From: CATQHL01 sp965204655
GTDB lineage: Bacteria > Actinomycetota > Acidimicrobiia > Acidimicrobiales > CATQHL01
Reading direction: 5' to 3'
Assembly (NCBI GenBank): GCA_965204655.1
Contig: OZ241998.1
Location: 1,116,001-1,180,000, forward strand
DNA: 64,000 bases
The position numbers and the translations under genes were made by a program. The notes below the pieces were generated by a model that was not told the DNA's origin, made no database searches, and saw only the letters and a program-made list of their open reading frames with translations. Below are positions 15,940 through 23,198 of this stretch, one piece after another; positions within the stretch are counted from its first letter, which is position 1, and each line of letters begins with the position of its first letter.

Positions 15940-17793
15940 ATGGCTTTTCTGATACCTGAGAACCTGGCTTCGCGTAGCGACGTTCCCGGTCGCATCCGTG
16001 AAGTAGCGGGCGCGCTGCGTGACAGCCTGTCGGAAGACGCCACGGTCTGGCTAGAGAACCTGTCCCTAGAAGCTCAACTCAACTTGCCACTGGAGGACAA
16101 GGATGAGAAGGATTCGCAAGAACCGTTTCTGGCGATCGCCCTGCCTGGGTGCGGACTGCTGTTGATCTATGTACTAGAAGGAGGTCGGCACGCCCTTGCG
16201 AGGGCTGGGAGAAAACGCCTTGGCGAAAACCCCTTGAAGAAGGCGCTGAAGAGACTTCAAGAATACAGCCGCCCTGGGCTTGAGCGGCTGAAGAAATCCT
16301 CGCTCAGGGCGGATGTGGACATACCAGTGGTAATGGCGTGCGCCGCGCCGCAAGTTAGCAGAGCCGCCGCTGAGAAAACTGCGAAATCCCCCGAGGTGGC
16401 GGTTCTGTTCTCTGAAGACTTCATGCGGTTGGGGGAGGCTGTCTCAGAACTCTTTAAAAAGCGTCCGGAACGCCCAGGTGCGAGCGCTGATCCGAAGCAA
16501 GCCGAGATGGAAAGGAAAGTCATCTCCGCTGCCCTTCACCCCGAAGTGCTCATCCGTGGCAACGACAAACCCCCGGAACAGGGCAGGCTGGCGCTGCGTC
16601 AAGAACTTGACCCAAGCGATGCGGAAATCATCAAGGTGCTGGACCGCCAGCAAGAGTCGCTGGCGCGCCACTTAGGAAGTGGCTACCGGGTAATCAAGGG
16701 AGTGGCGGGCAGCGGAAAGACCCTGGTGCTGGTGAGCCGAGCCAAGTTCATCGGGCAACGCCTGCCTCGATGGAAAGTACTGCTCACTTGCTACAACAGG
16801 GTGCTCGCCGACGAACTTGCGCAGCAGGTCGAGTACGGCAACGTGACGGTCAAGAACATAGATCGCCTGCCGTTCGACTTGGAGAAGAAGACGAAGCAGC
16901 GCGATAGGCCCTTTCGGTTCAACTGGAATGATAAGGACTTCGACAAGCGCATAGAACTCTGCGTCAATTACCTAAGAGAACACCCAGAGGCGGGAATGTT
17001 CGACCTCGTGCTAGTAGACGAAGCGCAGGACTTCGACCCTGATCGCATGGAATTTGCCTACCGCCTGCTGAAGCCGGGGCGTGAGGAGTGCATAGTGGCA
17101 CGCGACGCCGCTCAGAACGTCTACAGACGTCCGGAGTGGATTCCTCCCGATACTTCGGGGCGAGGCCGCACCAAGATTCTGAGCACCAACTATCGCAACA
17201 CCTTTGAGGTGATCTACTTGGGGTTCAATTTTCTGATGAAAGGGAAGAGCGACCGCTTAGCTCGATCCGGCGACCCTGAGATTTCCGACGTGATAATCGA
17301 GCCGACGGCAGCCCTGAGACACGGCCCGATACCGCAAACCGTCAGCGTCGGTGCGGACGCCGAAGTCGCAGAGGTCTGTGAACGGGTGCAGAAACTAGGG
17401 AAGGAGGCCATCCGCTGGGACGAGATAGCTGTGCTCTGTGGCAACTCGAGTATTCAAAGGCAATACGAGTATCAGATGCGACGGAGGAGCATTCCCTGTC
17501 TAAATCTCGGCGATACGGAGCAGAGGGATAAAGCGGCCAAAACCGAGAACCACGTGTTGGTGGCTTCACTGAAGCACCTCAAGGGACTGGAGTTCCCCCA
17601 CGTCTTTCTAACAGGACTCTCAAACGTGGCAATACACGAAGACGGAGACGATGACACCACAATACGACGCTTTCTGTACGTGGCTATGACCCGCTCCACG
17701 AACTGCCTCACGATCATGGTGAGTGGCGACAAGCCTTATCTAAGCGACATTCAGGAGATCGTCAAGAAGCTAGAGGCGCGCCGCTCCGGTTAA
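15940..17793 (+). CDS. UvrD/Rep-like superfamily 1 DNA helicase
   Basis: A 617-residue superfamily 1 helicase. Walker A is Gly-Val-Ala-Gly-Ser-Gly-Lys260-Thr, the Walker B is an Asp-Glu-Ala-Gln followed by Asp-Phe-Asp near residue 360, and the C-terminus carries the UvrD motifs (Lys-Gly-Leu-Glu-Phe-Pro and Tyr-Val-Ala-Met-Thr-Arg). The first 200 or so residues are not helicase. They have a weak resemblance to the NERD nuclease-related domain often fused to such helicases, but the expected Glu-Val-Lys catalytic strand is not evident, so I leave this open. The gene starts 55 bases after the exonuclease-DinG-RecQ fusion on the same strand, suggesting an operon of unwinding enzymes. It ends convergent with dapB. 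Confidence 0.85.
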   Translation: MAFLIPENLASRSDVPGRIREVAGALRDSLSEDATVWLENLSLEAQLNLPLEDKDEKDSQEPFLAIALPGCGLLLIYVLEGGRHALARAGRKRLGENPLKKALKRLQEYSRPGLERLKKSSLRADVDIPVVMACAAPQVSRAAAEKTAKSPEVAVLFSEDFMRLGEAVSELFKKRPERPGASADPKQAEMERKVISAALHPEVLIRGNDKPPEQGRLALRQELDPSDAEIIKVLDRQQESLARHLGSGYRVIKGVAGSGKTLVLVSRAKFIGQRLPRWKVLLTCYNRVLADELAQQVEYGNVTVKNIDRLPFDLEKKTKQRDRPFRFNWNDKDFDKRIELCVNYLREHPEAGMFDLVLVDEAQDFDPDRMEFAYRLLKPGREECIVARDAAQNVYRRPEWIPPDTSGRGRTKILSTNYRNTFEVIYLGFNFLMKGKSDRLARSGDPEISDVIIEPTAALRHGPIPQTVSVGADAEVAEVCERVQKLGKEAIRWDEIAVLCGNSSIQRQYEYQMRRRSIPCLNLGDTEQRDKAAKTENHVLVASLKHLKGLEFPHVFLTGLSNVAIHEDGDDDTTIRRFLYVAMTRSTNCLTIMVSGDKPYLSDIQEIVKKLEARRSG

Positions 17794-17800
17794 AGAAACG

Positions 17801-17832
17801 ACCGCCGCGGCGGTTTAGCCACCTTGGCTAAA
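17801..17832. terminator. paired hairpins between convergent genes
   Basis: A GC-rich palindrome (accgccgcggcggt, 17801-17814) is followed by a second inverted repeat with 7-base arms (tttagcc / ggctaaa, 17814-17832) that overlaps the dapB stop codon. AT-rich ends flank the stems. Position between the convergent UvrD-like gene and dapB fits a bidirectional terminator, although no long U tract is present. Confidence 0.5.
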
Positions 17833-18607
17833 GGTCTAGCAGCGGTTCTAGACCCAGGGTCAGGCCGGGACGCCCGCCCACTGACTTGACGGCTAAGAGC
17901 ACCCCGGGCATGAAGCAGGAGCGGTCGTAGGAATCCCCCCGGATGCTCAGAGACTGGCCTTGAGTTCCCAGGATTACTTCCTGGTGGGCGGTCAGCCCGG
18001 AGAGGCGGACGGAGTGGATTCGCAGCCCTCCGGGGCCCTTGCCTCCTCGAGCGCCCGGCAGGACTTCGTCCCGGGTGGGATCGGGGTTCCACTTCTCGGA
18101 CGCGGCGGACATCCGCTCTGCTGTCATCAGGGCGGTCCCTGAAGGAGCGTCTACCTTGGCGTCGTGGTGAAGTTCTACGATCTCAGCGGAGTCGAAGAAC
18201 GGCGCCGCCATCTCAGCGAACCGCATCGCGAGGACAGCGGAAATGGCGAAGTTGGGCGCGACTATGCAGTTGCTGTCCGTGAAGTCCCGCTCGATCCGCT
18301 CTAGGTCATGGGAGTCCAAGCCGGTGGTGCCCACCACTGCGTGAATGCCTTCGGCAGCTAGGAAACGCAGGTTGCTTCGGGCGGCGGAGGCGACCGTGAA
18401 ATCGACCGCCACTTCGGCGCCCGCCTCCCTCAGCGCCTCCAGCGATTCAGAGACCACCGCGCCGTGCGGCCCAAGCACGGACTCCGCCTCGGAGGTGATG
18501 GCTGTATCTACGGCCGCAGCGAGGGTCAGGTCGGGATCCGCAGCCACCGCCTGGCAGACCGTCCTGCCCATGCGTCCGGCTGCGCCCAGCACCCCCACCG
18601 AAATCAC
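17828..18607 (-). CDS. dapB: 4-hydroxy-tetrahydrodipicolinate reductase
   Basis: A 259-residue protein of normal family length. It reduces the dipicolinate-pathway intermediate with NAD(P)H on the way to lysine and meso-diaminopimelate, in the cytoplasm. The N-terminal Gly-x-x-Gly-Arg-Met-Gly dinucleotide-binding loop (residues about 8-14) and the DapB signature Glu-Leu-His-His-Asp with Lys and Ser-Gly-Thr-Ala about 10 residues on are visible. The GTG start has AGGAGGGG upstream at good spacing. It lies downstream of pnp, as in many actinobacteria, and is the last gene of the minus-strand block. Confidence 0.95.
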   Translation of the reverse strand: MISVGVLGAAGRMGRTVCQAVAADPDLTLAAAVDTAITSEAESVLGPHGAVVSESLEALREAGAEVAVDFTVASAARSNLRFLAAEGIHAVVGTTGLDSHDLERIERDFTDSNCIVAPNFAISAVLAMRFAEMAAPFFDSAEIVELHHDAKVDAPSGTALMTAERMSAASEKWNPDPTRDEVLPGARGGKGPGGLRIHSVRLSGLTAHQEVILGTQGQSLSIRGDSYDRSCFMPGVLLAVKSVGGRPGLTLGLEPLLDL

Positions 18608-18673
18608 GCTGGGGAACCCCTCCTGCCGATTTCTGCCAACTTCCTGGAAACTACAAGCAGCGGCGGTCGGGCT

Positions 18674-21124
18674 TTACCGCCCTCGGGAATGGCCGACGTC
18701 GTCCTCGGTCGGAGGGGTTGGCCCCAGGTCGCCGAATTCAGATGCGACCTGGCGGTCGAACTCTTCAGCAAAGGAGACCTGACGCACCTTTGAGCGTCCG
18801 CCCCCAGAACGCTCGCGCTCCGCCGGAGACCGCCTTTCCCCGCGCTCGGCGGGACGGCGGGGTTTTCTGCTGTCGCCTCCCGAACGCCTTGGCGCGGCGC
18901 TGGGGGGGGCGTTCTCGTTACCATCTCCGGACGCTCCGGGCCGCCCGTCCCCTTCTCCGGCGAGTTGAAGGCTGATGCGGTCGTTGTCGTCTATCTGGTC
19001 GACCTGAACCGTCAGCACGTCGCCGATTGAGAGCACCTCCTCCACCCGTTCTAGACGCTTGCCTCGACCGAGTTTGGAGATGTGAAGGAGACCGTCCCGC
19101 CCGGGAAGAATGTTCACGAAGGCGCCGAAGCCGGTGATGTTCACGACGCTGCCCGTGTAGACGGCACCCACCTTGGCTGAGGGCGGATCTACGATCTGCC
19201 CTACCGCCTGGAGGGCTGAGGTCACGGCGTCTCGGTTGGGGGCGGAGACGGTGACCCTGCCGTGCGTGGGCTCTTCGTCCACCGCTATTTCCACGCCGTG
19301 TTCGTCCTGGAGAGCGTTGATGATCTTGCCCTTAGGGCCGATTACCTCGCCGATCTTGTCGAGGGGAATCTCCAGGATGGAGATCTTGGGGGCGTGAGTG
19401 CTCACGTCGGAGCGGGGCGCATCAATGGCCGAGCGCATAACCGCAAGGATCTTCTGGCGGGCCTCGCGCGCCTGAGTCAGCGCATCCGCTAGCACCTCCG
19501 CCGGAATACCGTGAATCTTGGTATCTAGCTGGAGAGCCGTGACGAAGTTCTCTGTGCCCGCCACCTTGAAGTCCATGTCGCCGAAGGCATCCTCGGATCC
19601 TTGGATGTCGGTGAGGGTGACGTAGCGATCCCCTTCGTTCACAAGCCCCATGGCGATTCCTCCCACGGGCTCTTTGATGGGCACTCCGGCGTCCATGAGG
19701 GAGAGCGTTGAAGCGCAGACCGAAGCCATGGACGTGGAACCGTTGGAGGAGAGAACGTCGGAGACCAGCCTGATCGTGTAGGGAAACTCCTCAATGGTCG
19801 GAATGACCGGAAACAGGGCGCGCTCAGCCAACACCCCGTGACCGATCTCACGCCGCTTCGGGCCGCGCATGAAACCCGCCTCCCCCGTGCTGAAAGGCGG
19901 GAAGTTGTAGTGGTGGAGGTAGCGCTTGCGATCCTGAGGGCTTATGCCATCAACGATCTGATCCATCCTCTGAGTACCTAACGTAGCCACGTTGAGCACC
20001 TGGGTCTCACCGCGCTGGAAGAGACCCGATCCGTGGGCCATTGCCACCACGCCGATATCTGCCAAGAGCGGACGCAGGTCGCTCGGGCTGCGTCCGTCGA
20101 TTCGCTGATTTTCCTTTAGTATCCGACTGCGCACGATGCTCTTGGAGAGCGAGCGTATGGCCGAGGCGATTTGGGCGGGAGCGTCCGGGTCGTCGGCGAA
20201 TCGTTCGGTAAGCGCCTCAAGGATCTGCGCGGATGCGGACTTCTCGGCTGTCTTGCGCTCCGTCCGGTCGGTCAAGGAAAGCGCCTCGGCGAGCAGATCC
20301 TTGCCAACCTCAACGGTCGCATCCATGATTTCCTCGCTGTAGTCGGACTGCAGCTCGTAGGACATTGTGGGGCTCACGCCTGACATTGCTATGAGCTTTC
20401 GCTGAAGCCCGACCGCTTCGGTAATCCACTGCTTGGAGGCTTCTAGACCTTCCGCCAGCACCGCCTCGTCGACCTTCGGAGCCCCGTCGGCGTAGCGAGA
20501 CCATGACCCCTCGGAGCCGGCCGCTTCTACCATCATCACGGAGACGTCTCCGTCCTCCATGACGCGCCCGGCCACGACCATCTCGAACGTAGCCGCCTCG
20601 CATTCCTGCCAGGTGGGGTGCGGTATCCACTCGCCCCCGGTGGTGTACGCGATCCTTACGGCGCCGACCGGCCCGTTGAACGGAATCCCCGAGATGCACA
20701 GAGCCGCCGAGGCGGCGTTGATGGCCAGGACGTCGTAGGGGTTCTCCTGGTCTACACCCATGACTATCCCAACTACGTGGACGTCGTTGCGGAAACCGTC
20801 GGGGAAACAGGGACGCAAAGGTCTGTCGATGAGCCTGCAGACCAGGGTGGCGGACTCGCTCGCCCGCCCTTCCCTGCGGAAGAAGGAACCGGGGATCTTC
20901 CCGGCGGCGTACATCCTCTCTTCGATGTCTACCGTGAGGGGGAAGAAGTCCACGCCTGGGCGCAGACTTTCCGAGGCGGTGGCTGTCACCAACACCTCTG
21001 TCTTGCCTAGGCGTCCCACCACCGATCCGCCTGCCGAAGGCGCCAAGCGTCCCGTCTCCAGCCCCATTTTCCTGTCCATGCTTGCCCCGCTGATGGCAAT
21101 CGAAACGTTGATTTGTTCAGACAT
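18674..21124 (-). CDS. pnp: polynucleotide phosphorylase
   Basis: An 816-residue PNPase, which degrades RNA 3' to 5' with phosphate and can add tails. Two RNase PH-like domains (about 1-230 and 320-560) are followed by a KH domain (Ile-Gly-Pro-Lys-Gly-Lys-Ile-Ile loop near 585-600) and an S1 domain (Thr-Gly-Phe-Gly-Ala-Phe-Val near 645-700). The C-terminal tail of about 100 residues is Arg/Gly/Pro/Ser-rich and longer than in most bacteria. The first residues (Met-Ser-Glu-Gln) and an AAAGGG upstream support the start. It follows rpsO, the classic rpsO-pnp order. Confidence 0.96.
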   Translation of the reverse strand: MSEQINVSIAISGASMDRKMGLETGRLAPSAGGSVVGRLGKTEVLVTATASESLRPGVDFFPLTVDIEERMYAAGKIPGSFFRREGRASESATLVCRLIDRPLRPCFPDGFRNDVHVVGIVMGVDQENPYDVLAINAASAALCISGIPFNGPVGAVRIAYTTGGEWIPHPTWQECEAATFEMVVAGRVMEDGDVSVMMVEAAGSEGSWSRYADGAPKVDEAVLAEGLEASKQWITEAVGLQRKLIAMSGVSPTMSYELQSDYSEEIMDATVEVGKDLLAEALSLTDRTERKTAEKSASAQILEALTERFADDPDAPAQIASAIRSLSKSIVRSRILKENQRIDGRSPSDLRPLLADIGVVAMAHGSGLFQRGETQVLNVATLGTQRMDQIVDGISPQDRKRYLHHYNFPPFSTGEAGFMRGPKRREIGHGVLAERALFPVIPTIEEFPYTIRLVSDVLSSNGSTSMASVCASTLSLMDAGVPIKEPVGGIAMGLVNEGDRYVTLTDIQGSEDAFGDMDFKVAGTENFVTALQLDTKIHGIPAEVLADALTQAREARQKILAVMRSAIDAPRSDVSTHAPKISILEIPLDKIGEVIGPKGKIINALQDEHGVEIAVDEEPTHGRVTVSAPNRDAVTSALQAVGQIVDPPSAKVGAVYTGSVVNITGFGAFVNILPGRDGLLHISKLGRGKRLERVEEVLSIGDVLTVQVDQIDDNDRISLQLAGEGDGRPGASGDGNENAPPSAAPRRSGGDSRKPRRPAERGERRSPAERERSGGGRSKVRQVSFAEEFDRQVASEFGDLGPTPPTEDDVGHSRGR

Positions 21125-21185
21125 GTACTGCCCTTTCTCAATTCTTGACGGCTTCGCGACCGGCCAGGAAGGGGGTTTCCCGCCC

Positions 21186-21201
21186 GTGGGATAAGTCCCA
21201 C
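21186..21201 (-). other. hairpin in the rpsO-pnp intergenic leader
   Basis: A 6-base stem (gtggga / tcccac) with a 4-base loop sits in the 170-base gap between rpsO and pnp, near a second small inverted repeat (ggaacggttcc). In other bacteria the pnp leader folds into RNase III-processed stem-loops used in autoregulation. Here only the position and a short stem are visible. Confidence 0.35.
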
Positions 21202-21295
21202 ATTGACGGCGAGAGCGCCGATGCGCCCTCCTGCTCGCCCGGAACGGTTCCGGACTGCACCGCTAACGGCGCATACGCAAAGTCGTCTTCAGATG

Positions 21296-21562
21296 TCAGC
21301 GACGTAGGCCCAGATCGGAAATCAGCGCGCGATAGCGCTCGATGTCGTTGTCACGGAGGTAGTCGAGGAGACGTCGACGCTTACCCACGAGCATGAGCAA
21401 GCCGCGTCGACTGTGATGGTCTTTTTTGTGCAGCTTGAGATGCTCGGTGAGATGAGCGATCCGGTCTGTAAGCAAAGCTGCCTGCACTTCTGTCGAACCG
21501 ACGTCAGCGTCGTGCCGCCTATGTTTGGCGATCGTGTCTGCTTTGGGAGGTAGATGCTCCAC
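21296..21562 (-). CDS. rpsO: 30S ribosomal protein S15
   Basis: An 88-residue S15, the usual length, that binds 16S rRNA in the platform. The conserved His-Lys-Lys-Asp-His-His-Ser-Arg-Arg-Gly-Leu core and the Leu-Asp-Tyr-Leu-Arg segment are present. The frame opens at a TTG 27 bases earlier, but the GTG at 21562 has AGGAAG about 8 bases upstream and gives the canonical N-terminus, so I use it. It precedes pnp. Confidence 0.96.
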   Translation of the reverse strand: MEHLPPKADTIAKHRRHDADVGSTEVQAALLTDRIAHLTEHLKLHKKDHHSRRGLLMLVGKRRRLLDYLRDNDIERYRALISDLGLRR

Positions 21563-21883
21563 TTTTCTTGCTTCCTGACCCGTCCTCAATCAACTGAAAT
21601 CATCCCTGACGAACTCTTTCGTTCCGCCGGTGGTTGATGCCCAGAAAATTACCTAAGACAAACTCTTCGGACAAACTCTCCAGGGGCCTTCCTTCGGCCC
21701 TGACTCCTGAACGATCGAACTTCCCTCGACCGTTTTCACCTTCGGTTTATTCTCCGTTCTTTACCTAGTCTCTTCGTACTATACACGCTGGAGGGGTTTT
21801 CTCCACCGGACTCCCCCCGGCTGTTAACAAAGTGCGGAAGCTAGACACTGACGGGAGTCAGTCGTAGGACACCACTACGGAAG
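21563..21883 (-). other. rpsO leader region, no gene seen
   Basis: A 321-base gap upstream of rpsO with no credible coding frame. It contains a stem with arms aggggcc (21682-21688) and ggccct (21696-21701) around a short loop, and a more AT-rich patch at about 21735-21790 where a promoter could lie. Ribosomal protein S15 leaders often carry autoregulatory structure; this is only suggested by position. A 24-base duplication overlaps its distal end. Confidence 0.4.
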
Positions 21884-21905
21884 TCAGTCATAAGACACCA
21901 CTACG
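21856..21905. repeat. 24-base direct duplication across the truB stop
   Basis: agtcagtc-g/a-ta-g/a-gacaccactacg occurs at 21856-21879 and again at 21882-21905 with two mismatches. The second copy contains the rbfA-truB stop codon, so the untranslated copy repeats the last codons of the gene. It looks like a simple tandem duplication. Confidence 0.75.
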
Positions 21906-23179
21906 ACCGCTGGCTTCAACCGCCCTCCGCTGCGCTCGTAGACGGCTAAAAGTTCTCCGTCACCATTCAAGACGGCGAAGGGGCCTCCCGAGCGGTCGGG
22001 CACCAACTCCACTGGGAGGTGGCGTCCATGGCTCACCTTGCGCGCAGTCTCTTCGGAGACATTAAGAGACAGATAGTCCCTCAAGCCCTCTGCTAGCGGC
22101 AGCACTTCCAAGGAATCCAACGAGCATCCTTCCTGGACGGAGAAAGACCCGACGGCGGTGCGGCGAAGCGAGAGAAGATGAGCGCCACCGCCCAGTGAAC
22201 GTCCCAAGTCCTCCGCCAGGGTGCGGATATAAGTGCCGGAACTGCAGGCCACCCGCATTCGAGCCTGGGGGCGATCCCCCTCTTGGAAATCCAGCATTTC
22301 CAATTTGTGCACGGTGACCGTCCGCTCCTTGCGCTCCACCGTGCGTCCTTCCCGAGCTAGTTCGTGAAGACGCCTGCCTTCCACCTTCACGGCCGAAACC
22401 ATCGGAGGCACCTGCGAAATTTGTCCGACGAAGTCCTCCGACGCCTTTGAGACCTCCTCGGAACTCAGCGCGCTCATGTCCCACTGCCCGCAGATATCCC
22501 CTGAAGCATCCCCGGTGGTGGTTTGAGCGCCGAAGACGACCACGGCTTCGTACTCCTTGCCCAAGGCGGTTACGAACCTCAACAGGCGGGTTGCCTTGCC
22601 GACCCCGAGGACAAGCACGCCGGTGGCGTCGGGGTCAAGGGTCCCGGAATGCCCCACCCGACGTATCCCGAGCAACTCCCGCACCCTCACTACTACGTCG
22701 TGAGAGGTGCAGCCCGCCTCTTTGTCAACCACGACAAAACCGTCCTGCGGGTGGTCTCTCTTAATGCTTCCGTCTGCAGGCATGGGAGCGGCCACTTCCT
22801 CCGGGGGCTGGCCGGAGGCGCCGCCCTCCCCCATTCCGCGCAGCACAGATTCCACTCTGGCGCCCGCGTGCATAGCAGGATCGGGCTGAAAACTCAGTCT
22901 CGGCACCCTCCGCAGCCGGCTTTCCGACCTGACTGCGTCCCCGAATCGACGCCTGTAACCAGATAGGGCCTCCGCAACGTCGGCCTCTTCACCAGGGTCG
23001 AGTTTCAGTGTTGAGAAGTAGACGGTTGCGAAGTTGAGGTCACGGTCGGTCTTTGCGCCCGTGATCGTGACGAACTCTAAGTTTTCGTCGCCTATTCTGA
23101 CCAGTTCATCTGCCAGGATCCTGCGAAGCAATTCGGCGAGTCGCTCTCCTCTTTCATAACCCCTCTCGTAACGCGCCAT
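21884..23179 (-). CDS. truB: fused ribosome-binding factor A / tRNA pseudouridine-55 synthase
   Basis: A 431-residue open frame with two proteins that are normally separate. Residues 1-120 match RbfA, the 30S maturation factor, including the conserved region with Thr-Asp-Arg-Asp-Leu and Val-Tyr-Phe-Ser. A Pro/Ala/Gly linker (about 115-145) leads to a complete TruB, which makes pseudouridine 55 in the tRNA T loop: Gly-His-Ser-Gly-Thr-Leu-Asp182-Pro with the catalytic Asp, the Val-Pro-Pro-Met-Val-Ser-Ala-Val-Lys motif and a C-terminal PUA-like part. No stop or frameshift separates them in this sequence. It lies between infB and rpsO, where rbfA and truB usually sit in tandem; ribF, often found here, is absent. 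Confidence 0.92.
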   Translation of the reverse strand: MARYERGYERGERLAELLRRILADELVRIGDENLEFVTITGAKTDRDLNFATVYFSTLKLDPGEEADVAEALSGYRRRFGDAVRSESRLRRVPRLSFQPDPAMHAGARVESVLRGMGEGGASGQPPEEVAAPMPADGSIKRDHPQDGFVVVDKEAGCTSHDVVVRVRELLGIRRVGHSGTLDPDATGVLVLGVGKATRLLRFVTALGKEYEAVVVFGAQTTTGDASGDICGQWDMSALSSEEVSKASEDFVGQISQVPPMVSAVKVEGRRLHELAREGRTVERKERTVTVHKLEMLDFQEGDRPQARMRVACSSGTYIRTLAEDLGRSLGGGAHLLSLRRTAVGSFSVQEGCSLDSLEVLPLAEGLRDYLSLNVSEETARKVSHGRHLPVELVPDRSGGPFAVLNGDGELLAVYERSGGRLKPAVVVVSYD

Positions 23180-23198
23180 CCCTTTTACGCACCCCGTG

